Source: Cycloclasticus pugetii PS-1 (GTDB lineage Bacteria > Pseudomonadota > Gammaproteobacteria > Methylococcales > Cycloclasticaceae). From it: a DNA stretch of 64,000 bases. Below the pieces are notes generated by a model. The model saw only the letters and a list, made by a program, of their open reading frames with translations. It was not told the origin of the DNA and ran no database searches. The DNA lies in assembly GCF_000384415.1 (NCBI RefSeq), contig NZ_ARVU01000001.1, forward strand, positions 992,001-1,056,000, read 5' to 3'. Shown here piece after piece: positions 17,239-26,210 of the stretch (the stretch's first letter is position 1; every line of letters starts with the position of its first letter). Made by a program: the position numbers and the translations under genes.

Positions 17239-18567
17239 ATGAAGCCAGTTAATAAATTAATCCAACAAGACGGTGCGATTCAAGATCGTGCGATATTTTG
17301 GGATGAGGACATTTACCAAAAAGAGATGGAAGAAATTTTTGCTCGATGTTGGTTGTTTTTAACACATGAATCAATCATTCCCGATGAGGGTGATTATCAG
17401 TCGACAATGATGGGTGAGGACTCTGTTGTTGTTGCACGCCAGAAAGACGGCAGTATTAAAGCATTTGTAAACTCATGTACACATCGTGGTAATGCCGTTT
17501 GTTTTTCAGATGGTGGTAATGCTAAATCATTTACCTGCCCATACCATGGCTGGGTGTTTGGTATGGATGGTAACCTTGTTGATGTACCTTTAGAAAAACA
17601 GGCCTATCATAATGAAATTGATAAGAGTGCCTTACACCTTAAGAAAATAAGGGTAGAGAGTTATAAAGGCTTTGTCTTTGGTACATTTGATGATGAAGCG
17701 CCATCACTAAAAGATTACTTAGGTGGAATGGCTTGGTATATGGATTCATTTATGGACGTGCCCGGTGGCTGTGAGCTAATCGGCCCTCCGATGAAATCTA
17801 TTCTAGATTGCAACTGGAAAAACCCAACAGAGAACTTTATTGGGGATGGCTACCATGTCGGTTGGGCACATGCGTCCGCGTTAGAAATAGCAGGTGGCCC
17901 ATTAGCCATTGCCAAAGGTAATGCCGTTTATGATGCTGAAACATCCGGGTTGCAAGTTACCGTACCTGAAGGTCATGGGTTCGGTGTTATTTGGGAAGGC
18001 GCGGCTGCGCTTCATGGCGGCCCTGTTTTTGAAGCCTATCAAAAATGGTTGGATGACAGATCGCCACTGATTAGAGAAAAAATGGGTGAGCACCGTGAGA
18101 AGTTTTACCGTGGGCACTGGGATGCTGCAATTTTTCCTAATTGTTCATTTTTATACGGCACAAATACTTTCAAAATGTGGCAACCACGTGGCCCGCATAG
18201 TATTGAGGTGCTGACATGGACCTTAGTTGAAAAAGAAATGCCCGATCAGCTTAAACAAATGATACATACCGATAATATGCTGACCTTTGGTACAGCGGGT
18301 ATTCTTGAAAGTGATGATGGTGAGAATATGGAGCAATGCACACAAACTAATCGTGGCTATTCTACACGTCAAGGGACGCTTTATCTTGGTATGGGAAAAG
18401 GGCATGAATACCTTGATCCTGAGTTACCCGGTTTGGTTAGTAAAGGATGGGTTAACGAAGCACCTCAACGAGGCATGTATCGTCGATGGGCAGAGTTTAT
18501 GGAAGGTAAACCTTGGAGTGAATTGTCAACGACGGCTCAATTAGAGCAAAAAAAAGTAGGGGGCTAA
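17239..18567 (+). CDS. Biphenyl/PAH-type ring-hydroxylating dioxygenase, alpha subunit
   Basis: A 442-residue alpha subunit of the naphthalene/biphenyl/toluene group. The Rieske ligands are C80, H82, C100 and H103. The catalytic site reads E-N-F-I-G-D-G-Y-H-V-G-W-A-H with D203, H206 and H211, very close to the E-N-F-V-G-D-x-Y-H-V-G-W-x-H of known PAH and biphenyl dioxygenases. It cis-dihydroxylates an aromatic ring with electrons from a ferredoxin. AGGAG is positioned 9 bases before the ATG. The beta subunit starts 1 base after its stop. No ferredoxin or reductase follows, so electrons come from proteins encoded elsewhere, perhaps including the ferredoxin at 8259. Confidence 0.94.
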   Translation: MKPVNKLIQQDGAIQDRAIFWDEDIYQKEMEEIFARCWLFLTHESIIPDEGDYQSTMMGEDSVVVARQKDGSIKAFVNSCTHRGNAVCFSDGGNAKSFTCPYHGWVFGMDGNLVDVPLEKQAYHNEIDKSALHLKKIRVESYKGFVFGTFDDEAPSLKDYLGGMAWYMDSFMDVPGGCELIGPPMKSILDCNWKNPTENFIGDGYHVGWAHASALEIAGGPLAIAKGNAVYDAETSGLQVTVPEGHGFGVIWEGAAALHGGPVFEAYQKWLDDRSPLIREKMGEHREKFYRGHWDAAIFPNCSFLYGTNTFKMWQPRGPHSIEVLTWTLVEKEMPDQLKQMIHTDNMLTFGTAGILESDDGENMEQCTQTNRGYSTRQGTLYLGMGKGHEYLDPELPGLVSKGWVNEAPQRGMYRRWAEFMEGKPWSELSTTAQLEQKKVGG

Positions 18568-18568
18568 A

Positions 18569-19105
18569 ATGAGCAATAAACAACAAGCAGGACAAAGCGT
18601 TGATCAATCTACTCACTTTGAAGTTGAGCGTTTTTTAGTACAAGAAGCAAGAGCCTTGGATGAAGAGCGATTTGATGATTGGCTTGGAAATATGCTATGT
18701 AAAGATATTAGCTACCAGCTACCAACTCAAGAAGTGCGCTATCGCCGTGACAACAAGGTATTGGGCAATTCCCAAACAACATATTTATATAATGATGACT
18801 ACGGCATGTTGAGTATGCGTGTGGCAAGAATGGCGACAGGCATTGTATGGGCTGAGGACCCTAGGGTTCGTAATCGTCGTATTATCAGTAATATAGATGC
18901 TCAATGGTCTGAGGCCGACGACGAAATTGATGTGCGTTCTGCCTTTATTTTATTTCGTAGTCGTATGCAAAGGGACCAAGCAACACATTACGGTATTCGG
19001 ATGGATAAATTAAGAAAAGAAAAGGGTAACTGGAAACTAGCATCAAGGGTGATTACCTTAGATCAACGTGTTGTGCTAGACAAAAATATTCACTGTTTCT
19101 TTTAG
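18569..19105 (+). CDS. PAH-type ring-hydroxylating dioxygenase, beta subunit
   Basis: A 178-residue beta subunit of the naphthalene/biphenyl dioxygenase type, partner of the alpha subunit directly upstream. Family marks are V-E-x-F-L-x-x-E-A-R-A-L-D near residue 19, the D-D-Y-G-M-L-S-M-R segment, R-V-R-N-R-R-I-I-S-N, and the closing N-I-H-C-F-F. The pair ends in a strong terminator shared with the convergent fnr gene. Confidence 0.92.
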   Translation: MSNKQQAGQSVDQSTHFEVERFLVQEARALDEERFDDWLGNMLCKDISYQLPTQEVRYRRDNKVLGNSQTTYLYNDDYGMLSMRVARMATGIVWAEDPRVRNRRIISNIDAQWSEADDEIDVRSAFILFRSRMQRDQATHYGIRMDKLRKEKGNWKLASRVITLDQRVVLDKNIHCFF

Positions 19106-19133
19106 CAAGCAGCCCGTTTAGTTCAACTTTACC

Positions 19134-19171
19134 AACCACCAGCCTAGCTAAGATAGGCTGGTGGTTTTTTT
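19134..19171. terminator. Bidirectional terminator between dioxygenase and fnr
   Basis: A perfect 13-base stem (AACCACCAGCCTA, 19134-19146; loop of 7; TAGGCTGGTGGTT, 19154-19166) is followed by a T run to 19171. It sits between convergent genes and touches the fnr stop codon. Confidence 0.9.
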
Positions 19172-19949
19172 AATAACTTTCTTTGGAATGCTCAATAGTA
19201 AGGTTAGAACATTCTTGCAAGGCCTCTAAGTCCACAATGTGAATCTCTTTATTCATTTTATGAATACAGTTTTTATCAACCAGCCTAGTAAAGGCACGGC
19301 TGGTTGTTTCGTTGGCAAGTCCCAAGTAGCTTCCAATATCTTGACGAGACATCGGTAATTGAAAGTCTAATTGGTACTGATCAGATCGGCTGGTACGTTT
19401 GGATAAGGTTAATAGAAAAGTCGCTAATCTCGCAACAGCAGTGTGTTGAGACAGGCAATTAAAAAAGTCTTGGCCAGAAGCCAACGACAAACTAAATAGG
19501 TTGATAGCCCAGTCAGACAAAGCGGGTGTATATTTTCTTAATTCGGCCAGCTCCTGATAATTTACCCTGCAAAGTCTACTGTCTGTGAGTGTTTTAGCGG
19601 TGTTTAGGTAGCGCCTTTTTGAAATACTCTCAAGACCCACGATATCTCCAGGCATGTAAAAACCCGTAATATTTTCATCCCCCTTAGAGTTAGTAATATA
19701 GGTTTTTAACGCACCCGATTTAACAATATATAAGGCCTGAAAGTTGCTACCTTGATGGTATATATTTCGATGCCGAGGGTATTGCTTAGTGGGCGATACA
19801 ATTTTATCGAGTTTATGAATATTATGCTCAGCAAAGGCGCTGGGTATACAGGTGTTTGCTAATGAGCAATCCTTACAATCTTCAGGCATAAAAGTATACT
19901 GTTTTACAATTTGACGGTGAATTTCATCACACTCTTGATCTATTAGCAA
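19170..19949 (-). CDS. fnr: FNR-type oxygen-sensing transcriptional regulator
   Basis: A 259-residue Crp/Fnr protein with the complete FNR iron-sulfur signature: C25, C28 and C34 (C-x2-C-x5-C) plus a central Cys at C127. These hold an O2-labile [4Fe-4S] cluster in FNR/ANR proteins. The winged helix near the C-terminus contains S-R-Q-D-I-G-S-Y-L-G-L-A-N-E-T-T-S-R, almost the same as in E. coli FNR, so it should bind TTGAT-N4-ATCAA sites. Such sites are seen upstream of hcp and of the dioxygenase at 17239. It should be the main regulator of the switch to low oxygen. It converges on the dioxygenase genes and is divergent from the DUF411 gene. Confidence 0.92.
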   Translation of the reverse strand: MLIDQECDEIHRQIVKQYTFMPEDCKDCSLANTCIPSAFAEHNIHKLDKIVSPTKQYPRHRNIYHQGSNFQALYIVKSGALKTYITNSKGDENITGFYMPGDIVGLESISKRRYLNTAKTLTDSRLCRVNYQELAELRKYTPALSDWAINLFSLSLASGQDFFNCLSQHTAVARLATFLLTLSKRTSRSDQYQLDFQLPMSRQDIGSYLGLANETTSRAFTRLVDKNCIHKMNKEIHIVDLEALQECSNLTIEHSKESY

Positions 19950-20058
19950 TTGATAATATAGCTTGCTTATCTTTTAATCTCTATCTATTAACAATTTGTT
20001 TACAATAAGGTTATAACGTACATCAAAAATACTTCAGGTTAGAACAAGGAATGAAAAT

Positions 20059-20562
20059 ATGTTTAATATAGTAAGGCTACTTTTGCCGTTAGCATTTTTA
20101 TTGGGGCTAACAGCTTGCTTAGAAACCGAGCAGCAAACACAAAAAAATAATGCCAATGAAGAGCTATCGTCCTTGGTTCAATTAGATGTTTTTAAAAGTC
20201 CCACCTGTCAATGTTGTGATGGTTGGGTAAGCCACGCAAAGCAACATGGTTTTATATCGACAACGCATCATCCGCTAGATTTAAATGAACTTAAATCAAA
20301 ATGGGGAGTTGCCCCGCAGTACCAGTCTTGTCATACGGCGGTATCAAAAGAAGGTTATGTTTTTGAAGGGCATATTCCAGCGCAGGTAATACAACGTTTT
20401 TTAGCTGAAAAACCTGCTAATGCATTAGGTCTTGCTGTTCCTGGAATGCCGATTGGAAGTCCGGGAATGGAAATGGGTGACCGACGTGACGATTATGATG
20501 TTTTATTGCTGAAAAAAGATGGTGGCTCACAAGTTTATGCACGTATTCGTGCAAATAGTTAG
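20059..20562 (+). CDS. DUF411 metal-binding lipoprotein
   Basis: A 167-residue DUF411 protein. The N-terminal hydrophobic stretch ends in the lipobox L-T-A-C (C20), so it is probably membrane-anchored. The DUF411 core begins V-F-K-S-P-T-C-Q-C-C-D-G-W (C50, C52, C53), with a later S-C-H-T and P-G-M-P-x-G-S-P-G-M-E-M-G. The Cys and Met content fits copper binding, and DUF411 genes are often next to copper resistance genes. A possible copB remnant lies just downstream. Copper handling is the likely role, but no experiment on the family can be cited from here. Confidence 0.88.
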   Translation: MFNIVRLLLPLAFLLGLTACLETEQQTQKNNANEELSSLVQLDVFKSPTCQCCDGWVSHAKQHGFISTTHHPLDLNELKSKWGVAPQYQSCHTAVSKEGYVFEGHIPAQVIQRFLAEKPANALGLAVPGMPIGSPGMEMGDRRDDYDVLLLKKDGGSQVYARIRANS

Positions 20563-20620
20563 TTTCAATGTATTCACGTCCATTAGGTGCTGCTGTGCTT
20601 ATTTGTTGCCTTATGCTCAC

Positions 20621-20704
20621 CTAGCGCCATACATGGGCGTTAATTGGACACAGGTGTATGGTAAAAGAGCATATCATGCAAAAGAAGTTGGCTATCAGTT
20701 TTAA
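20621..20704 (+). pseudogene. Possible C-terminal remnant of a CopB-like outer-membrane protein
   Basis: The last 27 codons of a short open frame read L-A-P-Y-M-G-V-N-W-T-Q-V-Y-G-K-R-A, then A-K-E-V-G-Y-Q-F and stop. This resembles the C-terminus of the copper resistance protein CopB (F-A-P-Y-I-G-V-x-W, then G-x-T-A-x-x-A). The residues upstream in this frame do not look like CopB, so only a short tail survives. It follows the DUF411 gene, a family often linked to copper loci. The resemblance is from memory and short. Confidence 0.4.
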
Positions 20705-20748
20705 TTGAATGATTAACGCAGTACAGATATATAGCTTAAATTAAAACT

Positions 20749-21090
20749 TTAGCCAGCAGACATTGATGAGAGTAATGCATTCACCTGCGCAGTAGACGTT
20801 GGGCGAACCACGCGAGCTAATTCCACACCATCTTTTAATAAAATTAACGTAGGCCAGCGTCTAACTTTAAAGGCGCGGCCTAAAGCCAAACCTTTACCGT
20901 CATAAACCTTAACGTGCGCAAATTGAAGCGGTTTTAAGGTTTGCTCAATGGCAGATTGTGCCGCTTTGCAATGCTCGCACCATGGGGCTCCAAATTCTAA
21001 AAAGGCATAGCCGGTCAGTTGGCTAATGTCTTCTAAAATCGGGTTATCTTCAGCGTATAGAGGGTTAAACCCTATTTGACTAGCTTGCAT
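20749..21090 (-). CDS. Thioredoxin-fold protein
   Basis: A 113-residue thioredoxin-like protein with active site W-C-E-H-C-K (C38, C41) and the cis-Pro region R-R-W-P-T-L. No signal peptide is seen, so it is cytoplasmic. It probably reduces or oxidises protein disulfides. The C-E-H-C dipeptide differs from the C-G-P-C of canonical thioredoxin, so it is unlikely to be trxA itself. Confidence 0.88.
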   Translation of the reverse strand: MQASQIGFNPLYAEDNPILEDISQLTGYAFLEFGAPWCEHCKAAQSAIEQTLKPLQFAHVKVYDGKGLALGRAFKVRRWPTLILLKDGVELARVVRPTSTAQVNALLSSMSAG

Positions 21091-21138
21091 AATGATGGCC
21101 TTTTTTAACGAGTTAGTCGAAAAGTTTAATTCTACACC

Positions 21139-21564
21139 TTATGCCAAAACATGCGCGGCATAAGCGGTGGTAAAGGCGGTTTCTTGAAACACTTTTAATC
21201 CAGTATCAGAAAAACTTATTGGTAAACGGTTTTCAGATAGAGCTAACTTAATTTCTTTTTGAGATAGCATTATTACATCAAGTGTATCAATCAACTGAAT
21301 AGTTGCTTCTAATTTAAAACCAATGGGGCCACCGGCAAATTTGCCTTTTAAAGCACGCTCTTTAATGGCCACCTTGTTAATGCCATAGTCGGCCATCAAT
21401 TTAGCAAAAGTTTTTTGGAAGTGTCGTAAGTCATCAGTAGAATGCCCCTTTGGCAAACTTACTTTACGGACTCGACAATCGGGTAAATTAAACGTTTGCT
21501 GTTCAAATTGAAGGAAACAAATAACAGCATCATTAGCAGAGAGTTCTACACCACAAATTTTCAT
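21139..21564 (-). CDS. DUF3010 family protein
   Basis: A 141-residue protein starting M-K-I-C-G-V-E-L and containing K-E-R-x-x-K-G-K-F-A-G-G-P-I-G-F-K-L-E, which I associate with DUF3010. The opening strand (G-V-E-L-S-A-N-D-A) and the Lys-rich loop suggest an RNase-H-like fold, but the function is unknown. It lies between the thioredoxin-like and DUF481 genes without apparent coupling. Confidence 0.75.
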   Translation of the reverse strand: MKICGVELSANDAVICFLQFEQQTFNLPDCRVRKVSLPKGHSTDDLRHFQKTFAKLMADYGINKVAIKERALKGKFAGGPIGFKLEATIQLIDTLDVIMLSQKEIKLALSENRLPISFSDTGLKVFQETAFTTAYAAHVLA

Positions 21565-21692
21565 AAATAATTTTTAGTTGTTTGAAATAATGTGTGACAG
21601 ATTAGCATTTTTAGCTTGTATGATCTTGTTAGATACATACGTTGCAGGCGATTCATATCACGTTGATTGGCGTTATAGGTAAGGTGGTATGT

Positions 21693-22592
21693 TTAGATAT
21701 CAAAGGCTAATAAAAGACGATATTGAAAATCATTTTCTTGACTCTCACCGTTCGCTAATGAGTCATAGTCATTAACAAACCCTACTTTTAGATTCAAATT
21801 ATTAATATCTGCTAGGCCAATTTTCCAATTGAGTTCTGTTAAATTTCTAAACTCGCCTAATTTATCCAAATTTGGGTATAGGCTGTTTTTAAACTCTACC
21901 GAATGATGTTTACTAATAGCCCAAAAACTTTCAAGCCCCAAAAGTGCTTCTGGTGTCCAGTCATCATTGTCACCACCAAACTCTTTACTCACACCTAGAC
22001 CTGTTCTACCGATAAGTGACCAAGCGTCTTTTTTTATTAATTGGCTACCTACACCGGCCGATAGGTCAATTTGGTGATCCCAATCTTCGAACTCATCCCA
22101 GTCATATCGACCCTTTATAAAAGAAAAGTGGGGTGTTGATGGGTTAAGAAAATCTCTTGTAAATTGAGCAAAAAAATCACTTTTTGTCGTTTCATTATCA
22201 TCGCTACCATTGTTATATCCACTGGATATCGACCAACGTCTTGTTGTGTTTGAAAAATCCCCATTCACACCAATATGAATATCCATATCTTGTGTATTAC
22301 CTTCATTGCCATTAATCCCTAGTTCAGCGGATCTTTTCCAGTCTTTAAAAAAGCCGGTACCTAATAGGCCGTTATCTTTTTTATCGACTATTTTTTCTTC
22401 GCTCACTACAGCTGGTTTAATGTTGGACGAAGGGATAGTTACTAAGCCTAAAATAGGGTGAGAAAGGGTGACTTGTCCATTTTCTGTTTTAATAACATCA
22501 CCGTTCAAGGTGTCTCCATTGAGTAATTTAATTTCAGTAGCGATTGCGGATTGGAAAAAAGCTAAGCTCAGCAGAAAGATAAAAGGCTTCAT
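21693..22592 (-). CDS. DUF481 outer-membrane protein (YdiY-like)
   Basis: A 299-residue protein with signal peptide M-K-P-F-I-F-L-L-S-L-A-F-F-Q-S-A-I-A, a short N-terminal domain (L-N-G-D-T-L-N-G-D-V-I), and a DUF481 beta-barrel region from about residue 80 (G-N-E-G-N-T-Q-D). It ends in alternating strands (L-L-L-A-F-D-I). DUF481 includes the salt-induced outer-membrane protein YdiY. No substrate is known. Confidence 0.85.
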   Translation of the reverse strand: MKPFIFLLSLAFFQSAIATEIKLLNGDTLNGDVIKTENGQVTLSHPILGLVTIPSSNIKPAVVSEEKIVDKKDNGLLGTGFFKDWKRSAELGINGNEGNTQDMDIHIGVNGDFSNTTRRWSISSGYNNGSDDNETTKSDFFAQFTRDFLNPSTPHFSFIKGRYDWDEFEDWDHQIDLSAGVGSQLIKKDAWSLIGRTGLGVSKEFGGDNDDWTPEALLGLESFWAISKHHSVEFKNSLYPNLDKLGEFRNLTELNWKIGLADINNLNLKVGFVNDYDSLANGESQENDFQYRLLLAFDI

Positions 22593-22691
22593 AAAATAAT
22601 AATTAGATAGGGCAGAAAAACAGGTTAAACAAGAATAGTTTTGCTTGATAGGGGGGCGCTATGGCCACGTGTGTTTATTACAAACCGATCA

Positions 22692-23273
22692 TTATAAACA
22701 AAGTTGATTTAGTTTTGCGTATTGGAGAAGCATAATAGTTTTGGCATCAACGATATCGCCTGTTGCGATCATTTGATATGCCGCTTCAAAATTAAGCTCT
22801 AAGACTTCAATGTTTTCTTGTTCATGCGCGAGTCCTCCGCCTTCACTTATTTTCATTTGCGGTGTGTATTCAGCAATAAAAAAATGCAGTATTTCAGTCA
22901 CTACGCCTGGGGACATATAGGCTTGAAAAACTTTCTTAACCGTTTTAACGCTGTATCCAGTTTCTTCCTCAATTTCTTTTTTTATACATATTTCTGGTTC
23001 GTCGCCGTCTAACAAACCTGCACAGGTTTCAATGAGAAGGCCGTCATTATTGCCATTTAAATAGCTGGGTAAACGAAACTGTCTAGTAAGAATAACGCTC
23101 TGCTTTGCTGCACTATAGAGCAGTACCGTAGCACCATTGCCTCGGTCATAAACCTCACGTTGATGTTGCTCCCATTGACCGTTTTCTTTTTGGAAATCGA
23201 AGGTATATTTATTCAATGTATACCAGTTATCGGATAGTACTTTTTTACTTAAATTTTTAATACTCTGAATCAT
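22692..23273 (-). CDS. NudK-like Nudix hydrolase (GDP-mannose or nucleoside-diphosphate-sugar pyrophosphatase)
   Basis: A 193-residue Nudix protein most like NudK, which splits GDP-mannose or related sugar nucleotides. The Nudix box runs from G86 to Y107 (G-x5-E-x7-K-E-I-E-E-E-T-G-Y), with Lys at position 99 where Arg is standard. N-terminal R-E-V-Y-D-R-G-N-G-A-T-V and Q-F-R-L-P-S-Y are also NudK-like. The conserved Arg-to-Lys change is mild and the catalytic glutamates remain, so it should be active. Confidence 0.85.
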   Translation of the reverse strand: MIQSIKNLSKKVLSDNWYTLNKYTFDFQKENGQWEQHQREVYDRGNGATVLLYSAAKQSVILTRQFRLPSYLNGNNDGLLIETCAGLLDGDEPEICIKKEIEEETGYSVKTVKKVFQAYMSPGVVTEILHFFIAEYTPQMKISEGGGLAHEQENIEVLELNFEAAYQMIATGDIVDAKTIMLLQYAKLNQLCL

Positions 23274-23362
23274 AATATCGAGGGGTATAGATATTTATTT
23301 GGCTGTTACTCATTATATTGCAATGTCGCAAGGTGTTCTTGCCGAGTAGGTAAGCTGTGGGT

Positions 23363-24787
23363 TTATAAATAAGGGGTAAAAAGCCACCAAAAGGCATCCC
23401 AAGCTTTTATTACAAAAGAGCGTTTATTGAGTTTTTGGGGCGTTATTTCAATGGCTTGTTGTTTATCGTTGTTTATAATTTTGGCCATTGATTGAGCAAA
23501 ATTAGCATCAAATATTTCGACATTAAGTTCAAAATTTAATCGCAAACTACGAGAGTCAATATTAGCCGATCCAATTTGGCAATAATGATCGTCTATTAGT
23601 AACAGTTTTGAATGTACAAAAGGGCTGGGCTGATAATAAATTTTTACGCCATAGGCTAGAAAATGGCGCATGTTATTTCGCATCGCCCAATGAATATAAG
23701 GTTGGTTATTATGGACCGGCAATAATATTGAAACATCTACACCTCTCAGTGCGGCAGACTGTAAAGCAATAATCAGCCCATTAGGCGGTAAAAAATAGGG
23801 TGTCACCAGTGTAATACTCGATTGAGCACTGTTAAGAGCGCTAATCATTACTTTTGTTAATACATTTATATTAATGCCCGGACCATCACTGATAGCGCGA
23901 CAGGATGATTGTCCGTATGTGTTAATGTCATAGCACTTGCTTGGTAGCTTTTCACCACAGGCGTAAAACCAGTCATTCTCAAATATTTGACCGATTTGTT
24001 GTACAACAGGGCCTTTCAAGCTAAACATAAAATCTTTAGTTGCCCTGTTAGGCTGACACGTTTGTACTAAATGACATTGGCGAATATTCATTCCGCCCGT
24101 AAACGCATGTTTTCCGTCACATAATAAAATTTTGCGGTGGTTACGCAGGTTAAGTGTAAAGCGCGGTAACATTTTTCCTATGGGTAAAAAGGTAAGTGTC
24201 GTTACACCACGAGCAACTAGAGCCTTTCTAGTTTGACCGAGACTGTACCAAGAACCTACACCATCAAGTAACACACGAACATCAACACCACGTTCCACAG
24301 CATCAGCCAGCGCATCGATAAACTGTTCACCAACACCGTTAGACTCAAAAATGTACATGGATAAATAAACCCACTCAGTTGCTTCATGAATAGTTTTTAA
24401 CATCGCTGGGTAAGCATTCTCACCCTGACTAAGTATCTGTATTTGGTTGCCTTCGCTTAAGGGTAGTCCGGTAACAGCCAAACTAAGACGTTGATGAGGT
24501 GATAAAGGTCTGCTTTTTTTATCAACAAAGGTAATAGGTTTGGGAATAGTGCTAAGTGAGGTATCAGCAACTGCGCCTAGTGATAAAACTTTATTGTGAG
24601 CGCGGTTTATTCCTAAAACAAGGTAGAGAATAGGACCAACAAATGGAAGAGAAAAGCAGGTAATAATCCAAAGTAGTGATGACCTAGGATCGTTTTTATT
24701 CATCAGTGCATGTAAAGCGGTTGAAACCGACAACATAATTAGTAGCAGTTGGATCAGCCAGTTTAGAGTTAGCCAAAAAGTAATCAT
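23363..24787 (-). CDS. cls: Cardiolipin synthase
   Basis: A 474-residue phospholipase-D-family enzyme that joins two phosphatidylglycerols, or PG and another donor, into cardiolipin at the inner membrane. Two N-terminal transmembrane segments (about residues 8-28 and 38-60) are followed by two HKD motifs: H-R-K-I-L-L-C-D-G-K and H-S-K-L-L-L-I-D-D-H, each with a following G-G-M-N or G-S-A-N. Length and layout match ClsA. It ends in an aromatic tail W-W-L-F-T-P-Y-L. Confidence 0.93.
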   Translation of the reverse strand: MITFWLTLNWLIQLLLIMLSVSTALHALMNKNDPRSSLLWIITCFSLPFVGPILYLVLGINRAHNKVLSLGAVADTSLSTIPKPITFVDKKSRPLSPHQRLSLAVTGLPLSEGNQIQILSQGENAYPAMLKTIHEATEWVYLSMYIFESNGVGEQFIDALADAVERGVDVRVLLDGVGSWYSLGQTRKALVARGVTTLTFLPIGKMLPRFTLNLRNHRKILLCDGKHAFTGGMNIRQCHLVQTCQPNRATKDFMFSLKGPVVQQIGQIFENDWFYACGEKLPSKCYDINTYGQSSCRAISDGPGININVLTKVMISALNSAQSSITLVTPYFLPPNGLIIALQSAALRGVDVSILLPVHNNQPYIHWAMRNNMRHFLAYGVKIYYQPSPFVHSKLLLIDDHYCQIGSANIDSRSLRLNFELNVEIFDANFAQSMAKIINNDKQQAIEITPQKLNKRSFVIKAWDAFWWLFTPYL

Positions 24788-24877
24788 ATTTTTCTTAACG
24801 AGAGGCGATGAAAATTAGCCGAGACTGATTAGTCTACGCTGATTTTTTAAAGTCACAAATCAACTTGCCGATGCTTA

Positions 24878-25498
24878 CTAAGCTTTAAAAATTAGGTAGC
24901 CCCCAGCGGCTAACATAAAACTACCGGCTGTTTTTCTAACCACGTTATCAAACTTATTAGCGGATGCAACAGCAACTATTTTAGCGGCTGAAAACGCATA
25001 TAGAATTTTTACACTAGCTAGGCTAATAACCATAATAGAAATTAAAATTAGAATATCTGGGGTTTGAACGGTAGACAGATTAACGAATACAGGTAAGAAA
25101 CTAGCGTAAAAAATAATGGCTTTAATATCGCCCAAAGTTAATATTAAGCCTGCAGCGAAACTAGCGAATAAATTTTGTTGTTTTACGCTTTTATCAACTG
25201 ATATTGAGCTAGCACCGTTGGACGTGATGAGCGTATAACCTAACCAAAGTAGGTAAGCGGCTCCGAGGTGTTTAATAACCATAAATAAGCTACCCAAGGT
25301 GTCAGCCACAACCGACAAACCAACAATAGCCAGTAGAATAAAGATCAAATCACCCAGAATGATGCCGGCAGTTACAGCAACACCGTTGGCTACACCAAAT
25401 GTGGCTGAGCGCGTAACAACTAAAGCAACACTAGCACTGGGTAAAGCTGCCAGCGCAACCATCATGCCGAATAGAGTAATAATCTCAATAATGCTCAT
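24878..25498 (-). CDS. LysE/RhtB family exporter
   Basis: A 206-residue membrane protein with six hydrophobic segments typical of LysE/RhtB amino-acid exporters. Family marks are the early L-P-S-A-S-V-A-L-V-V-T-R and G-V-A-V-T-A-G-I-I-L-G-D, followed by G-A-A-Y-L-L-W-L-G-Y. The usual P-G-P near the N-terminus is replaced by L-P-S-A-S, so it is slightly atypical. The exported metabolite is unknown. Confidence 0.88.
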   Translation of the reverse strand: MSIIEIITLFGMMVALAALPSASVALVVTRSATFGVANGVAVTAGIILGDLIFILLAIVGLSVVADTLGSLFMVIKHLGAAYLLWLGYTLITSNGASSISVDKSVKQQNLFASFAAGLILTLGDIKAIIFYASFLPVFVNLSTVQTPDILILISIMVISLASVKILYAFSAAKIVAVASANKFDNVVRKTAGSFMLAAGGYLIFKA

Positions 25499-25523
25499 TC
25501 TTTTTGCCTATTGATTGTGCTGG

Positions 25524-26210
25524 TTATTTATTAGCCGCCAACTGACTAATAAAGATGATAGAAACGGCTTCTTTTATGTGTGAGTTTACAGGCTCAAGTA
25601 TTTCAATAAGCTCAAGCTTATTAAGATTAAACAGGGCTTTCCATGTTTCTAATGTTCTAAAGTACCAAGGTGGTGGGTTTGTAAACTGCTGATTAAAGCC
25701 AGCCCAAGTGCCTTTTCGCCACCCATCCTGGTATTTAACATGTCCGCAGCCGTTAATAGGGTGGATAGTTTGAATAATAAAATAACCTTGCTCATTTAGA
25801 ACATGTGGTATGCAGTTAAAAACATGATTAACAGATTCATTACCTAATAATGAAAAGTTACAAACAGCTACATCAAATTTTTCTTTAATAACACGTTGGC
25901 TTAACTGCTCATAAGGTATTAGCTTAAAGATACCGCCGCCCAGTCTGTTAGCCTCATCAACAAGGCCGGGCACAACATCTATACCAAATGTAGTAATACC
26001 CGAATCGCTTAATTTTCTAGCTAACCAACCCTCGCCACAGCCTATGTCTAATACGGTTTGAGGTTTTTTTTGTAAAATTGTGTCGGTGATTGCCTTATTT
26101 GTAAGCAGCGTTCTGCTTGCTATTTCATTATCACGAATAGCAACAACCCATGGTTTTGCATTTTGTAACCACGAATCAATGATATGTTTGTCAGAAAAGT
26201 TATCATCCAT
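25524..26210 (-). CDS. SAM-dependent class I methyltransferase
   Basis: A 228-residue protein with the SAM-binding motif V-L-D-I-G-C-G-E-G-W and the acidic loop G-I-D-V-V-P. It also has V-C-N-F-S-L-L-G-N-E, Q-T-I-H-P and W-Y-F-R-T-L-E, as in ubiquinone/menaquinone-type small-molecule methyltransferases. It lacks the conserved Cys set expected of an arsenite methyltransferase. The substrate is unknown. It stands just upstream of the LysE-type gene on the same strand, with a gap of 25 bases. Confidence 0.85.
   Translation of the reverse strand: MDDNFSDKHIIDSWLQNAKPWVVAIRDNEIASRTLLTNKAITDTILQKKPQTVLDIGCGEGWLARKLSDSGITTFGIDVVPGLVDEANRLGGGIFKLIPYEQLSQRVIKEKFDVAVCNFSLLGNESVNHVFNCIPHVLNEQGYFIIQTIHPINGCGHVKYQDGWRKGTWAGFNQQFTNPPPWYFRTLETWKALFNLNKLELIEILEPVNSHIKEAVSIIFISQLAANK

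Noticed and set aside
20519-20704. A 61-codon open frame as a functional gene
   Set aside because: Its first half lies inside the DUF411 gene in another frame and only the tail is protein-like, so it was treated as a possible gene remnant.
25524-26210. The methyltransferase as the missing arsenite methyltransferase
   Set aside because: It lacks the conserved Cys set of ArsM and lies far from the ArsS-like gene.
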